A stretch of DNA of 64,000 bases from Pseudomonas sp. TH15 (GCF_016651105.1 NZ_JAEKEL010000001.1:1912001-1976000); one strand, 5' to 3'. Shown: positions 7,226-16,103, counted from the first letter of the stretch. A program made the numbers and translations. The notes: generated by a model not told the origin, from the letters alone.

Positions 7226-7333
7226 TCAAAAGGCCCCAAGAACAAGGCTTGCAGTGGCGACAGTCGCCACTTCTGTCGCCGTGCAACAGGCCAGATATTC
7301 GCGGGTTATCGCCGGTGTCGCCAAATCAAGCAT
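7226..7333 (-). CDS. Possible 35-residue VAT-rich ORF
   Basis: ATG 7333 to TGA 7226 reads MLDLATPAITREYLACCTAT, then EVATVATASLVLGAF. It lies 50 bp beyond the integrase stop on the same strand and recalls the VVATVAAVATP segment of the repeat-rich gene at 1023-1393, using the same GGCGACAG DNA motif. It may be a remnant of a similar gene. Short and without a good ribosome site, so low confidence. Confidence 0.25.
   Translation of the reverse strand: MLDLATPAITREYLACCTATEVATVATASLVLGAF
7253..7271. other. Perfect 9-bp palindrome around one base
   Basis: AGTGGCGAC-A-GTCGCCACT is an exact inverted repeat with a single central base, built from the same GTGGCGAC word that is repeated at 1231-1325. 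It lies inside the VAT-rich small ORF. Confidence 0.6.
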
Positions 7334-7383
7334 CACTCCATCTGGGGAGTCATTCTCGGTTACTTGCGGCGTCCGGTGAGCGC

Positions 7384-8631
7384 TTACCTTATAGGCACGA
7401 CGTTGTGGTCCCTAGTTTGATTGATCGAAGATGCCGACAAGTTGCCAGTAGCGGCATGCTGTATGTGTTCGCTCCACCAGATCATCATCGGGCGTCTTCT
7501 CTCAATGTAATCTGCACGATTGTAGGCGCTACGCACCTCATCTTTGTCCGCGTGTGCAAGTGCGACTTCGATCAGCTCTGGGTCCCATCCCTGTTCGTTC
7601 AGGATGGTGCTCGCCATGGAGCGCATGCCATGACTCACCAATCGACCTTCGAAGCCCATACGCTTCAAGGCCATGTTTGCCGTCTGGCTGTTGCAGTGAT
7701 CCCGAGGATCTCTGTCGGCCGGGAACACGTATTTTCTGTGTCCACTGTAGGGTTTGATCGTCTCCAACAGAGCAAGTGCGTGTTCGGTCAGCGGTATGAC
7801 GTGGGCACGGCGCTTCTTCATACGCTCCGCTGGAATCGTCCAAGTTTTCTTGTCGAGATCGATGTCAGCCCAAGAGGTCGTCGCGGCCTCGGCGGGGCGG
7901 GTCATGGTGTGAAGCTGCCATTCGATCAGGCAGCGTGTTGTTCTCTTAATACTCGCATTGGCAATGGCAATCATCAGTTCCGGCAGCTCTTCAGGACGGA
8001 GGGCGGCCATGTTCTGTTTTTTCGGTTTCTTGAAAACGGCCCTAATACCACTGAGCGGGTTGGCGAAGATCATTCCCGAGTTCACGCCGTAGGTCATGAT
8101 CTCGTTGAGTCGTTGTGTCAGTCGCTTCACTGTTTCCAGGCTGCCTTTGGCCTCAATCGGGCGAAAGAGCTTGATCACCATAGGAGCACTGACTTCAGAA
8201 AGCGGCGTCGATTTCATGCTCGGAAAAACATGCAGCGTAAGTGAACGCCAAATATCCTCGGCATACGCTGGCGTCACTGAGTTTTTCTTCAGTTCGAACC
8301 AGGCGGTGGCTATCTTCTCGAAGGTGTGTTCGGTCTCAGCCGGTCTGGCTTGCCTTTGCTCATCGCGCTGGGCTTTGGGATCAATGCGTTGAGCAAGTAG
8401 CTCTCGCGCCTCGACTGCTTTCTTCCGAGCATTCGCTAATGAGAGGTCGGGGTATGGGCCGAGCGCCATATTAAGACGGCTTCTGGTCAACGGCTCGCGA
8501 TAATTGAAATTCCACATCATCGAGCCGCTGGTGCGTACTCGAAGCTGCAAGCCATCGCCGTCGCTGAGGACGAAGTCTTTACCAGTTGCCTTGAGCTGGC
8601 GATCAGAGAGGAGGGTTGCGTTAGTAGGCAT
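7384..8631 (-). CDS. P4-type tyrosine integrase of the ssrA island
   Basis: A 415-residue site-specific integrase that would catalyse island integration and excision. It begins with the arm-binding DUF4102-type domain (LSDRQLKATGKDFVLSDGDGL), has a core-binding domain near 100-195 and a catalytic domain with Arg245 (TMTRPAEA), His334 and Arg337 (SHGMRSMAS), His360 (LAHAD) and the nucleophile Tyr370 (SAYNRADY). All catalytic residues are present, so the enzyme is probably active. I start it at ATG 8631 (MPTNATLL). A longer frame reaching 8781 runs back through the terminator and arm-site region and is unlikely to be translated. The gene begins 188 bp from the tmRNA 3' end in the same orientation as ssrA, as expected for an island at ssrA. 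Confidence 0.9.
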   Translation of the reverse strand: MPTNATLLSDRQLKATGKDFVLSDGDGLQLRVRTSGSMMWNFNYREPLTRSRLNMALGPYPDLSLANARKKAVEARELLAQRIDPKAQRDEQRQARPAETEHTFEKIATAWFELKKNSVTPAYAEDIWRSLTLHVFPSMKSTPLSEVSAPMVIKLFRPIEAKGSLETVKRLTQRLNEIMTYGVNSGMIFANPLSGIRAVFKKPKKQNMAALRPEELPELMIAIANASIKRTTRCLIEWQLHTMTRPAEAATTSWADIDLDKKTWTIPAERMKKRRAHVIPLTEHALALLETIKPYSGHRKYVFPADRDPRDHCNSQTANMALKRMGFEGRLVSHGMRSMASTILNEQGWDPELIEVALAHADKDEVRSAYNRADYIERRRPMMIWWSEHIQHAATGNLSASSINQTRDHNVVPIR

Positions 8632-8653
8632 GGGCGCCACCTCCAGCACCGTT

Positions 8654-8705
8654 TTGGTATCCTGAAAATAGCATTTGGTAGTTCGGGATACCACTTGGGA
8701 TACCA
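8654..8705. promoter_or_regulatory. Candidate integrase arm-binding repeats
   Basis: GGGATACCA occurs at 8685-8693 and 8697-8705 (12-bp spacing) and an inverted copy (TGGTATCC) at 8655-8662. Short direct repeats between int and the attachment site are the usual place for integrase arm or excisionase sites; the assignment is inference. Confidence 0.45.
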
Positions 8706-8781
8706 AGGCGGCTGGAACTCGCAAAATCCTCCAAGGCCCCCCAAATCGCTGAACTCCCTGTATCCACTGGATTTCAGGCAC

Positions 8782-8807
8782 AAAAAAAGACGTCCGTGGA
8801 CGTCTTT
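8782..8807 (-). terminator. Rho-independent terminator after ssrA
   Basis: On the minus strand the hairpin AAAGACGTCC-AC-GGACGTCTTT is followed by a run of T (the A-tract at 8782-8788). It begins 12 nt after the encoded CCA of tmRNA and ends the ssrA transcript before the integrase. Confidence 0.8.
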
Positions 8808-8818
8808 AGATGTAAAGT

Positions 8819-9212
8819 TGGTGGAGCCGGGGGGATTTGAACCCCCGTCCGCCAGTACTCCGCTGTCGGTACTACATGCGTAGCCGTTTCTATTAAGTTA
8901 ACCCTCAGCGACCCGAAGGGCAGGGTGCTTTGGGCGAGTTGTGTAAGTTTTAGCCGCTTCGTCCACAACGTACTGCACGGCGATTCTGTTCTATATGACA
9001 ATCACTTTGGGTTTACAGACATCCCCTGATGATTGCTGGACCCGAAGGTACCAGGAGGGAAGGGCTAAGGCTGCTTACGCAGCGAGAGCGTATTCCCCGT
9101 AGGTTTCGTCATTGGCAACTATAGAAAGTTGCAACAGTGGATTTACGAGTTCTGTTACCAACTCGGCATGCACCTAAAGTTTCGCGACCGGCGTCGAATC
9201 CTAAACGGCCCC
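8819..9212 (-). ncRNA. ssrA: tmRNA (transfer-messenger RNA)
   Basis: A 394-nt one-piece tmRNA that rescues stalled ribosomes with SmpB (encoded at 18978-19460). The 5' end GGGGCCGTTTAGGATTCGAC starts at 9212. The 3' T-arm GGGGGTTCAAATCCCCC and encoded CCA end at 8819. The tag reading frame is at 9116-9075: resume codon GCC, then codons giving ANDETYGEYALAA in total and TAA. The tag is of the P. fluorescens type, unlike the shorter P. aeruginosa tag. The 3' end also serves as the presumed attachment site of the island to the left, which has regenerated an intact 3' end including CCA. Confidence 0.95.
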
Positions 9213-9309
9213 GTGCCTGTTGCTCTGTGAATCAAAGTGAGCAACAAGCCTGCGCAGTGTACGCCAACGCGCCCCAGAAGGCCAACCGGAAGGTTGGCTT
9301 CCTGGTGTG

Positions 9310-9585
9310 TCAGTTGCGTGTTGGATTGCGGATCTGCATTTTTGTGATCAGGCCATTGGTGACTTCAACGCATTCCTTGTCGTTCCCGGAAGCCTGTGCC
9401 GACTGTGCTTTTTCCTGAGCCTCTTTGACGTTGTTCATCGAGGTTTCCGGAATGGAAGGCTGGCTGGTCACAAAGTCTTTAATGGTTTGAAGATTCCCGG
9501 CACACAGGTCTTTGTCTGCCGCAAACACCGGCGACGCCAGAAGTGCACCAGCGATGAACAATCCAGCAATTGCAGAATGCTTCAT
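9310..9585 (-). CDS. Small secreted protein, unknown function (paralogue 1)
   Basis: 91 residues from ATG 9585 with AAGGAGA upstream. A signal peptide is clear (MKHSAIAGLFIAGALLASPVFA, cleavage before ADKDLC). The mature part of about 69 residues is helical, with two cysteines (DLCAGNLQTIKDF and NDKECVEVT) that may form a disulphide in the periplasm. It is a diverged paralogue of the next gene upstream on the same strand: both have the CxxNLQTI segment, a central helix and a second cysteine. Function not recognised. Confidence 0.75.
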   Translation of the reverse strand: MKHSAIAGLFIAGALLASPVFAADKDLCAGNLQTIKDFVTSQPSIPETSMNNVKEAQEKAQSAQASGNDKECVEVTNGLITKMQIRNPTRN

Positions 9586-9791
9586 GGGTATCTCCTTGAA
9601 CGATGGGGGCTCGGTGCTGCCGGACGGTCTGGCGGCGATGCCGAGGTCATGACAGGCCACGTTAGTGTAGTGCCTGTTTAATCGACCGCCACGGCACGCA
9701 GGAATTCGGTTTTTTTACATTTGGTATGAAAAGGCCATCGCACCAAACCCCTGGCCGATGACGCTGAATCCAAGGTTGGTCAGCCCATGCA

Positions 9792-10073
9792 TCATTTTTT
9801 GGTGTCACCAGTGGTTTTCTGGATTTCCAGAATGGTTTGCTGGGTTTCCGCCAGGCAGTCGTCGATCTTGCCTTGAGCTTTGAGGGCTTGGGCTTTGCTC
9901 ACGCTGGCCGAGACGCGTGCATTCAGTTCAGGCGACGATTGGTATTGCGCCTTGGCGTTGTTGATCGTCTGCAAATTCGCTTCGCAGAGGCTGGTTGGCT
10001 TGTCAGCGGCGAACGAGGTGGACGCCATCAGTGAGGCAGTAACGAACAGACCTAACAGTACAGAACGTTTCAT
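9792..10073 (-). CDS. Small secreted protein, unknown function (paralogue 2)
   Basis: 93 residues from ATG 10073 with AAGGAGA upstream. Signal peptide MKRSVLLGLFVTASLMASTSFA is followed by ADKPTSLCEANLQTINNAKA, a helical region, and DDCLAETQQTI. Length, signal peptide, the two cysteines and the CxANLQTI motif are shared with the gene at 9310-9585, so the pair arose by tandem duplication. Each has its own ribosome site and a 200-bp gap separates them. Periplasmic location is inferred; function unknown. Confidence 0.75.
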   Translation of the reverse strand: MKRSVLLGLFVTASLMASTSFAADKPTSLCEANLQTINNAKAQYQSSPELNARVSASVSKAQALKAQGKIDDCLAETQQTILEIQKTTGDTKK

Positions 10074-10203
10074 GTGTATCTCCTTGAACTGAGGGTCCAG
10101 GCATCGCTGGCCATCAGGACGGGCTGCCGAGTGTGGGGTAGGTCCCAAATGTGCGGGACTTGATCAGTGGACTGCGGCGCGGCGTCAGGGTTCTATTTTT
10201 TCT

Positions 10204-13014
10204 TTAGATGGCCCGTGTCCGCGTTACCCGATCCACCAGATAGACCAACCCGTGGTAGTCAATTCCACCGTGTTGCGTCAGGCCAATCTCACAGGTGCGA
10301 CTGGTAGAAATCCCCTCACCGCAGTGCTGCACCGCATCCTTGAGCGTGCGCAGTGAATGGGCGTTCAGTTCCGGCGTGGTAAAACCCTTGTCCCCCGCAA
10401 ACCCGCAACAATGGATGCCTTCGGGGATGACCACGTTGTTGCTGCATTTTCGCGCCAGATCAATCAATGCCTGGCTCTCGCCGAGGTGTTGAGTACTGCA
10501 GGTGACGTGCACCGCAATCGGCGCTTCCTGCGGTGTGAAATCCAGTCGATCCATCAAGTGCGTACGAATGAAACGCACCGGGTCGTACAGGTCGAGTCGA
10601 ACATCGCCCAGGTCCTGAACCAATCGCAAGGTGCACGGGCTGGTGTCGCAGTAGATCGGATCGAGCCCGCCGCGGCTGGCGTGCAGCAGCGCGCCAATCA
10701 ATTCCTGGCGCTTGTGTTCGGCTTGTTCGGCGTAGCCTTTGGAGGCGAATGGCTGACCGCAGCAGAGGTTGTCCTGGTTGTCCGGGAAGACGACCTGGTA
10801 ACCGGCCTTTTCCAGCAACCCCCGGGTTTTGTCGTAGAGCGACATTTGTTCTTTATCACCCGCCGTCGGGCCCATGACCCGCGAGACACACGCCGCGAGA
10901 TAAACCACCCGAGGGCGTTCGTCCGACACGCTCGGGCTGAAGCGAATGGCTTTTTCCGGCTGCGGCATGGCGTTGGTCCATTGTGGGACCTGGCCTTTGG
11001 ACAACCGCGTTAGCGTTGCCGACAGCTTCGCCAGGCGTGGCGCTCCCAGCAGCATTCGCGCACCGTTGGCCACGTGCAGGGTAAAGCGCGCACCTTGCAG
11101 CGCAGTGGCGAAGTTGCCTTCCAGCCAGTTGGCGGTTTTCGTGTGTGTCGCGTTACGGCTGCGGAGCTTTTTCACCAGCTCGCCGGTGTTGATTCCTACA
11201 GGACAACGCTGTGCACAAAGTCCCGTGGCGGCGCAGGTGTCGATGCCCTGGTATTCGTAAGCGGCTTCGAGTTCGGTGGTATCGACGCCGGCGCGTTTCT
11301 TCGCCTGAATGTCCCGCCAGATCACGATGCGCTGGCGCGGGCTCAGGGTCAGGCCTTTCGACGGGCAGACGGGTTCGCAGAAGCCGCACTCGATGCACTT
11401 GTCCACAATCTCATCGGCGGCGGGCAGCGGTTTCAGGTGTTTAAGGTGGATCTGCGGATCGTCGCTGAGCACCACGTCCGGGTTGAGAATGCCGTTCGGG
11501 TCGAGCAGGCGTTTGAGCTGCCACATCAATTGATAGGCATCACTGCCCCATTCCAGCTCAACGAAGGGCGCCATGTTACGGCCAGTGCCGTGCTCAGCCT
11601 TCAGCGAGCCACCGAACTCCACGGCGACCAGTTGCGCCACGTCGTCCATGAACGCCTGATAGCGTGCGACTTCTTCCGGATTGTTGAAGCCTTGGGTGAA
11701 GACAAAGTGCAGATTGCCTTCCAGCGCGTGTCCGAAAAGGATCGCTTCGTCGTAGTGATGTTTGTCGAACAGCTCGATCAAGCGGTTCACGCCGATGGCC
11801 AGTTGCTCCACCGGGAAGGTCACGTCTTCGATGATCACCGTGGTGCCGGTTTTGCGCACCGCACCGACGGCGGGGAAAGTGTCTTTGCGGATCGCCCAGA
11901 GCCGGGCGTTTTCCAGCGGATCTTCGGTGAAGTCGACCTGTTTTTCCACTGGGAACGAGGTCAGGGACGCCATGATTTGCGCCAGTTGTTCGCGTAGTAA
12001 CGTGGACGATGCAGCGCGGGATTCGATCAGCAGGGCACAGGCATTGTTCGACAGGTGCTGTACGAAATCCGGCATGCCGGGTTTGTTCTGCACCGAGCGC
12101 AGGCTGCGACGATCCAGCAGTTCCACGGCGGACACCGGTTGGCTTTTCAGCACTGTGACTGCGTTGCAGCAGGTTTCCACGTCCGGGAACACGATCAGCG
12201 CCGAGGCCTTGTTCGGATGGTCGATTACCGTGTCGTAGGTCACCGCGCTGATGAAGCCGAGCGTACCTTCGGAGCCCACCAGCAAGTGGCTCAAGATATC
12301 CACAGGCTCGTCGAAATCCACCAGGGCGTTGAGCGACAGGCCGGTGGTATTTTTCAGACGGTATTTGTGGCGAATTCTCGCGGCTAATTCGGAATTGGCG
12401 CGGGTCTCTCGGCCCAACGTCGCCAGACGCTCCAGCAGTTCGGAATGGCTCTGACGAAACGCCGTAACACTGGCAGCATCTTCGGTATCGAGACGGCTGC
12501 CATCAGCCAGCACCAGACGAATGCCCGCCAGTGTGTGATAGGTGTTCTGCGCCGTACCGCAGCACATGCCGCTGGCATTGTTGGCAACGATGCCGCCGAT
12601 CTTGCAAGCATTGATCGAGGCCGGGTCCGGACCGATCTTGCGTCCGAATGGCGCCAGCCACGCGTTCGCCTGCGCGCCGATCACCCCCGGTTGCAGGCGA
12701 ATCTGTGTGCCCAAACCACGAATCTCGCGCCCGTTCCAGTTATCCCCGAGTACGATTAATACTGAGTCACTGATGGCCTGCCCGGAGAGGCTGGTGCCGG
12801 CCGCACGAAAGGTCACTGGGACCTGATCCCGTTGCGCCAGTTTCAGCAAGGCAACCACTTCATCTTCGGACTCGACGCGGATCACCAGTTTCGGAATCAG
12901 CCGATAGAAACTCGCATCGGTACCGAAGGCCAATGTCGACAGCGGGTCGTCGAAACGTCGGTCTTCAGGGATCAGTTGCTGCGCGTCACGCAGGAAAGCA
13001 GTCGGTAGCGTCAT
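10204..13014 (-). CDS. dld: FAD/Fe-S D-lactate dehydrogenase
   Basis: A 936-residue two-part dehydrogenase that oxidises D-lactate (or a related D-2-hydroxy acid) to the keto acid and passes electrons to the respiratory chain. The N-terminal half is an FAD-binding PCMH/vanillyl-alcohol-oxidase type domain (FRAAGTSLSGQA, GPDPASINACKIGGIVANNASGM, VGSEGTLGFI). The C-terminal half carries two Fe-S motifs (CIECGFCEPVCPSKG and CAATGLCAQRCPVG) and two CCG domains (NLCCGQPFASKG, IHCCGFAGDKGF). It is the last gene of the lldP-lutABC-dld locus, starting with a 4-nt ATGA overlap with lutC, so it is co-translated. The context makes D-lactate the most likely substrate; it corresponds to the dehydrogenase called LldE or Dld-II in other pseudomonads. 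Confidence 0.9.
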   Translation of the reverse strand: MTLPTAFLRDAQQLIPEDRRFDDPLSTLAFGTDASFYRLIPKLVIRVESEDEVVALLKLAQRDQVPVTFRAAGTSLSGQAISDSVLIVLGDNWNGREIRGLGTQIRLQPGVIGAQANAWLAPFGRKIGPDPASINACKIGGIVANNASGMCCGTAQNTYHTLAGIRLVLADGSRLDTEDAASVTAFRQSHSELLERLATLGRETRANSELAARIRHKYRLKNTTGLSLNALVDFDEPVDILSHLLVGSEGTLGFISAVTYDTVIDHPNKASALIVFPDVETCCNAVTVLKSQPVSAVELLDRRSLRSVQNKPGMPDFVQHLSNNACALLIESRAASSTLLREQLAQIMASLTSFPVEKQVDFTEDPLENARLWAIRKDTFPAVGAVRKTGTTVIIEDVTFPVEQLAIGVNRLIELFDKHHYDEAILFGHALEGNLHFVFTQGFNNPEEVARYQAFMDDVAQLVAVEFGGSLKAEHGTGRNMAPFVELEWGSDAYQLMWQLKRLLDPNGILNPDVVLSDDPQIHLKHLKPLPAADEIVDKCIECGFCEPVCPSKGLTLSPRQRIVIWRDIQAKKRAGVDTTELEAAYEYQGIDTCAATGLCAQRCPVGINTGELVKKLRSRNATHTKTANWLEGNFATALQGARFTLHVANGARMLLGAPRLAKLSATLTRLSKGQVPQWTNAMPQPEKAIRFSPSVSDERPRVVYLAACVSRVMGPTAGDKEQMSLYDKTRGLLEKAGYQVVFPDNQDNLCCGQPFASKGYAEQAEHKRQELIGALLHASRGGLDPIYCDTSPCTLRLVQDLGDVRLDLYDPVRFIRTHLMDRLDFTPQEAPIAVHVTCSTQHLGESQALIDLARKCSNNVVIPEGIHCCGFAGDKGFTTPELNAHSLRTLKDAVQHCGEGISTSRTCEIGLTQHGGIDYHGLVYLVDRVTRTRAI

Positions 13015-13682
13015 TGGTTCTCCAGGATCAGCACAACCAGATCTTTCGGGCCGTGGGCGCCGTAGGCCAGCACTTGCTCAATGTCGGCGGTTTTCGACGG
13101 GCCGGACACCAATAAAGCGTTGGTCGGCATGCCTTGGGCCCACTCGAATTCCTGCTGCACTTGATAGAAGTTGTCGCGGATTTCACTGGCCTTGAGCAGG
13201 GCGAAATGTACTGGCGGCACCAGGCTCATCAGGCGCGGTTCTTCCCGCGTCGGCCAGAGAATCAGACTACCTGTCGCAGCGATTGCGCCGAGGGTAGTCG
13301 TGAGGCTGGCCGGGGTGTCGTTAAACAGTTCGGCTTTCCATTCCTCTACCGGGCGGTCGTAGGATTTGAGCGTTGGCAGGTCGGGATTTTTCGACCAGTG
13401 CTGAGTGACCCGTTGACCGTGAGGTGTGGTCGGCGCGATCAACAGGCTCGGCAACTGACGATCCCTTAAAAGCTGCGCCAACAGTTCGGGCCAACCTTCA
13501 TCGGAGGTCAGATGGATTTCGGTGTGCACCGCTTCCATCAGTTTGCGCAGTTGCGGGATGCGTTGTTCAGGCGTGTAGGTGTAGGGCGCAGTCACCAGTT
13601 CGACGTCGAATTCGTCAGGCACCGGCGTAGTGCCGATCAGACTGTTCCTCAATTTAGCGAGGATGTTTTGCTTGGCGTTCAT
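13011..13682 (-). CDS. lutC: L-lactate utilisation protein LutC
   Basis: 223 residues, LutC/YkgG family (LUD domain), third subunit of the LutABC iron-sulphur L-lactate oxidation system. Motifs include the N-terminal helix KQNILAKLRNSL, SLTTTLGAIAATGSLILWP and the C-terminal ALLVSGPSKTADIEQVLAYGAHGPK, typical of the family. The ATG at 13682 shares its A with the TGA of lutB, and the gene's own stop overlaps the dld start (ATGA). A TTG one codon upstream is possible but less likely. Cytoplasmic; acts with LutA and LutB. Confidence 0.9.
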   Translation of the reverse strand: MNAKQNILAKLRNSLIGTTPVPDEFDVELVTAPYTYTPEQRIPQLRKLMEAVHTEIHLTSDEGWPELLAQLLRDRQLPSLLIAPTTPHGQRVTQHWSKNPDLPTLKSYDRPVEEWKAELFNDTPASLTTTLGAIAATGSLILWPTREEPRLMSLVPPVHFALLKASEIRDNFYQVQQEFEWAQGMPTNALLVSGPSKTADIEQVLAYGAHGPKDLVVLILENQ

Positions 13683-15136
13683 CAACGATCTCCCTGTTTG
13701 GCCAGATGCTCGCGGGCCATGTCATGCAGCGAGCGGGCAGCGGGTTTTGGCGCGCTGTGGTTTTGCGTCCACGGGCCTACATTACTCGGTGCGAGGGCAC
13801 GCAGGCGCGTGGCGAAGAAGCCGAACAGGCGATACAACGTCGGCGAGCTGTTGAGCCTGGCCCAGGCGTTCCAGATAAAGCGCTCTTTGCGCGAGTACTT
13901 GCTGCCCTGGCCGCGCATCACTTGATGCGGGCTATCCGGGGCTTTGACGTTCTCTTCCCGCAGGCGCCGCAGCAGTGCGGGGATCGGGATTTTTACCGGG
14001 CAGACCTCACCGCAGGCACCGCACAGCGACGACGCACTTGGGTGGTCCGGGACCTTCGCCAGGCCGACCATGTGCGGGGTGATGATTTTTCCGATAGGCC
14101 CAGGGTAAACCTCCCCATAGGCGTGGCCGCCGATTCGGGTATACACCGGGCAATGATTCATGCAGGCGCCGCAGCGGATGCAGTTCAGGGTCTGGCGCAA
14201 TTCGCTGTCGGCGAAGGCCTGGCTGCGGCCGTTGTCGAGCAATACCAGGTGGACTTCCTGCGGGCCGTCGAGCTCATGCTCCTGGCGCGGGCCGGAGATC
14301 ATGTTGACGTAGGTGGTGATCGGTTGGCCGAGGGCCGAGCGGGTCAGCAGCGACAGCAGCGGTACGACGTCCCGCAGGTTTTCAACGACTTTTTCGATGC
14401 CGGTAACGGCAATATGCACCGGCGGGACCGTGGTGGTCATGCGGCCGTTGCCTTCGTTTTCCACCAGCAGCAGGGTGCCGGTTTCGGCCACGGCGAAGTT
14501 GACGCCGGAGACGCCGATGTCCGCTTCGAAGAATTTCTGCCGCAAGACTTTGCGACCGATCTGAATGAGTTGGTCAACGTCCTTGGTGTATTCCACGCCA
14601 AGTTTGTCGTGGAACAAGGACGCGACCTGACCGGCATTCTTGTGGATCGCCGGCATAATAATGTGTGAAGGCTTCTCGTGGTCGAGCTGGACGATGTACT
14701 CGCCCATGTCCGATTCCAGGCATTCAATGCCCTGTTCAGCGAGGAAATGATTCACCTCCATTTCTTCGCTGACCATCGATTTGCCCTTGATCACTTGCCG
14801 CCCCTCGTGAGCGCGGATGATCGAGAGGACGATGCCATTGGCCTCGTCCACCGTTTCCGCCCAGTGCACTGTCACACCGTTGCGGGTCAGGTTCTGTTCA
14901 AGCTGCTCGAGCAGGTCGGGCAACTTGGATAACGCACGGGCGCGGACAGCATTGCCCAGCACTCGCAAATGTTCTCTTTCGTGGGCATCGCTGAAGGACG
15001 CTGCCCGTTTTGTCATCAGTGAATCCATCGCGCTGCGAAAGTTGTTTCGCAGTTGCGTGTCAGCCAAAGCCTCGTGAGCCCTGCTGCGAAAATCTTCTTC
15101 TACGGCAACCGTAGGAATAATCACGGAAGCGTTCAT
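13682..15136 (-). CDS. lutB: L-lactate utilisation iron-sulphur protein LutB
   Basis: 484 residues from ATG 15136, LutB/YkgF family. The N-terminal LUD domain (IKGKSMVSEEMEVNHFL, GVSGVNFAVAETGTLLLVEN) is followed by two ferredoxin-type cluster motifs, CIRCGACMNHCPVY and CGACGEVCPVKIP, and a C-terminal tail with RFIWNAWARLNSSP. With LutA and LutC it oxidises L-lactate to pyruvate. The start overlaps the lutA stop by 4 nt (ATGA) and the stop overlaps lutC, so the three subunits are translationally coupled. Length and cluster motifs match the family; no defect seen. Confidence 0.92.
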   Translation of the reverse strand: MNASVIIPTVAVEEDFRSRAHEALADTQLRNNFRSAMDSLMTKRAASFSDAHEREHLRVLGNAVRARALSKLPDLLEQLEQNLTRNGVTVHWAETVDEANGIVLSIIRAHEGRQVIKGKSMVSEEMEVNHFLAEQGIECLESDMGEYIVQLDHEKPSHIIMPAIHKNAGQVASLFHDKLGVEYTKDVDQLIQIGRKVLRQKFFEADIGVSGVNFAVAETGTLLLVENEGNGRMTTTVPPVHIAVTGIEKVVENLRDVVPLLSLLTRSALGQPITTYVNMISGPRQEHELDGPQEVHLVLLDNGRSQAFADSELRQTLNCIRCGACMNHCPVYTRIGGHAYGEVYPGPIGKIITPHMVGLAKVPDHPSASSLCGACGEVCPVKIPIPALLRRLREENVKAPDSPHQVMRGQGSKYSRKERFIWNAWARLNSSPTLYRLFGFFATRLRALAPSNVGPWTQNHSAPKPAARSLHDMAREHLAKQGDR

Positions 15137-15957
15137 TGAACACCTCCGGTTCGCTGCCAAAGGAAGCTGGCCAGGTGTTGGCCGCGCAACGCTTCCTTCT
15201 GTTTTTCCAGCGAGCCGTTGATGTTCATCAAACAACCGCAATCGGCGCTGAGTACCTGGTGCGCGCCGGATTCCTTCAGCGACCGGGTCTTGTCAGCTAC
15301 CATCGCGCCGGAAATGTCTGGCATACGGACGCTGAAAGTCCCACCAAAGCCACAGCATTCACTTTCGTGGCTGTGATCGACGCGCTCCACGTTGCCCAAC
15401 TGCGCCAACAACTCACGGCCGTGCAAGTGGGTGTTCATCTCCCGGCGTGCCGAGCACGATGTGTGCAGCGCCACTTTCACCGGTTCGCCGCTGTCCTTGA
15501 GCTGCACCTTGCAGACAAACAGCAGGAACTCCGCCAACTCATACGTCCGGGCCGCGAGGGCCTGGACTTGTTTCAACGTGTCCGGCTCGTCCTTGAACAA
15601 GTCGGCGTAGTGTTCGCGCAACATGCCCGCGCAAGAACCCGACGGCACCACCACCGGATAATCCCCGGCAAACAGCGCCAGTTGCGAGCGCGCCACGGTC
15701 CGGGCCTGCTCGGTGTAACCCGAGGTGTAGGCCGGTTGCCCGCAGCAGCTTTGCCCTTGCGGGTACTCGACACGAATGCCTTCGCGTTCCAGTAGGTGGA
15801 TAGCGTCCATCCCGGCTTCGGGGTAGAACAAATCCACCACGCAGGTCCCGAACAGGTACACCCGTGAAGGCTTCTCGCTGGGGTATTGCCGAGGCGTGGG
15901 CAGTGGCGGGGCGACGCGGGTCGCGTTCGGCACAGCGTTGTAAAAAAGCTCGCTCAT
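15133..15957 (-). CDS. lutA: L-lactate utilisation protein LutA
   Basis: 274 residues from ATG 15957 (MSELFYNAVPNATRV). LutA/YkgE family: two CCG domains with the cysteine motifs QSCCGQPAYTSGY and SECCGFGGTFSVRM, preceded by VYLFGTCVVDLFYPEAGMDA. A longer in-frame extension to 16413 overlaps the lldP coding region antisense to nothing known and has no support. It lies 146 bp after the permease lldP and is the first Lut subunit. It acts with LutB and LutC in L-lactate oxidation; there is no lldD flavoprotein gene here. Confidence 0.92.
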   Translation of the reverse strand: MSELFYNAVPNATRVAPPLPTPRQYPSEKPSRVYLFGTCVVDLFYPEAGMDAIHLLEREGIRVEYPQGQSCCGQPAYTSGYTEQARTVARSQLALFAGDYPVVVPSGSCAGMLREHYADLFKDEPDTLKQVQALAARTYELAEFLLFVCKVQLKDSGEPVKVALHTSCSARREMNTHLHGRELLAQLGNVERVDHSHESECCGFGGTFSVRMPDISGAMVADKTRSLKESGAHQVLSADCGCLMNINGSLEKQKEALRGQHLASFLWQRTGGVQ

Positions 15958-16103
15958 CAGGCGTGTCTCTCGGCCGGTTATCCGTCCGTTGAGGCTGCTG
16001 AATATAGAGCCGGAAGCTTTCAGCAGCCTTACAGACCGGGTGGTGAATAGCTGACGCCGGAATCGTGGTCCAGCGTCGGTTTTATCAGTGCGGCTTGTAG
16101 TCC

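Noticed and set aside
7048..8244. 398-codon plus-strand frame over the integrase
   Set aside because: Antisense to a clear integrase, crosses an IS-end repeat, and shows no domain.
8632..8781. 50-residue N-terminal extension of the P4-type integrase
   Set aside because: It would be translated from the ssrA terminator and arm-site region. ATG 8631 starts the conserved arm-binding domain.
1..8818. Second island attachment site within the window
   Set aside because: I looked for another copy of the tmRNA 3' end (GGGGGATTTGAACCCCC on the plus strand) and found none.
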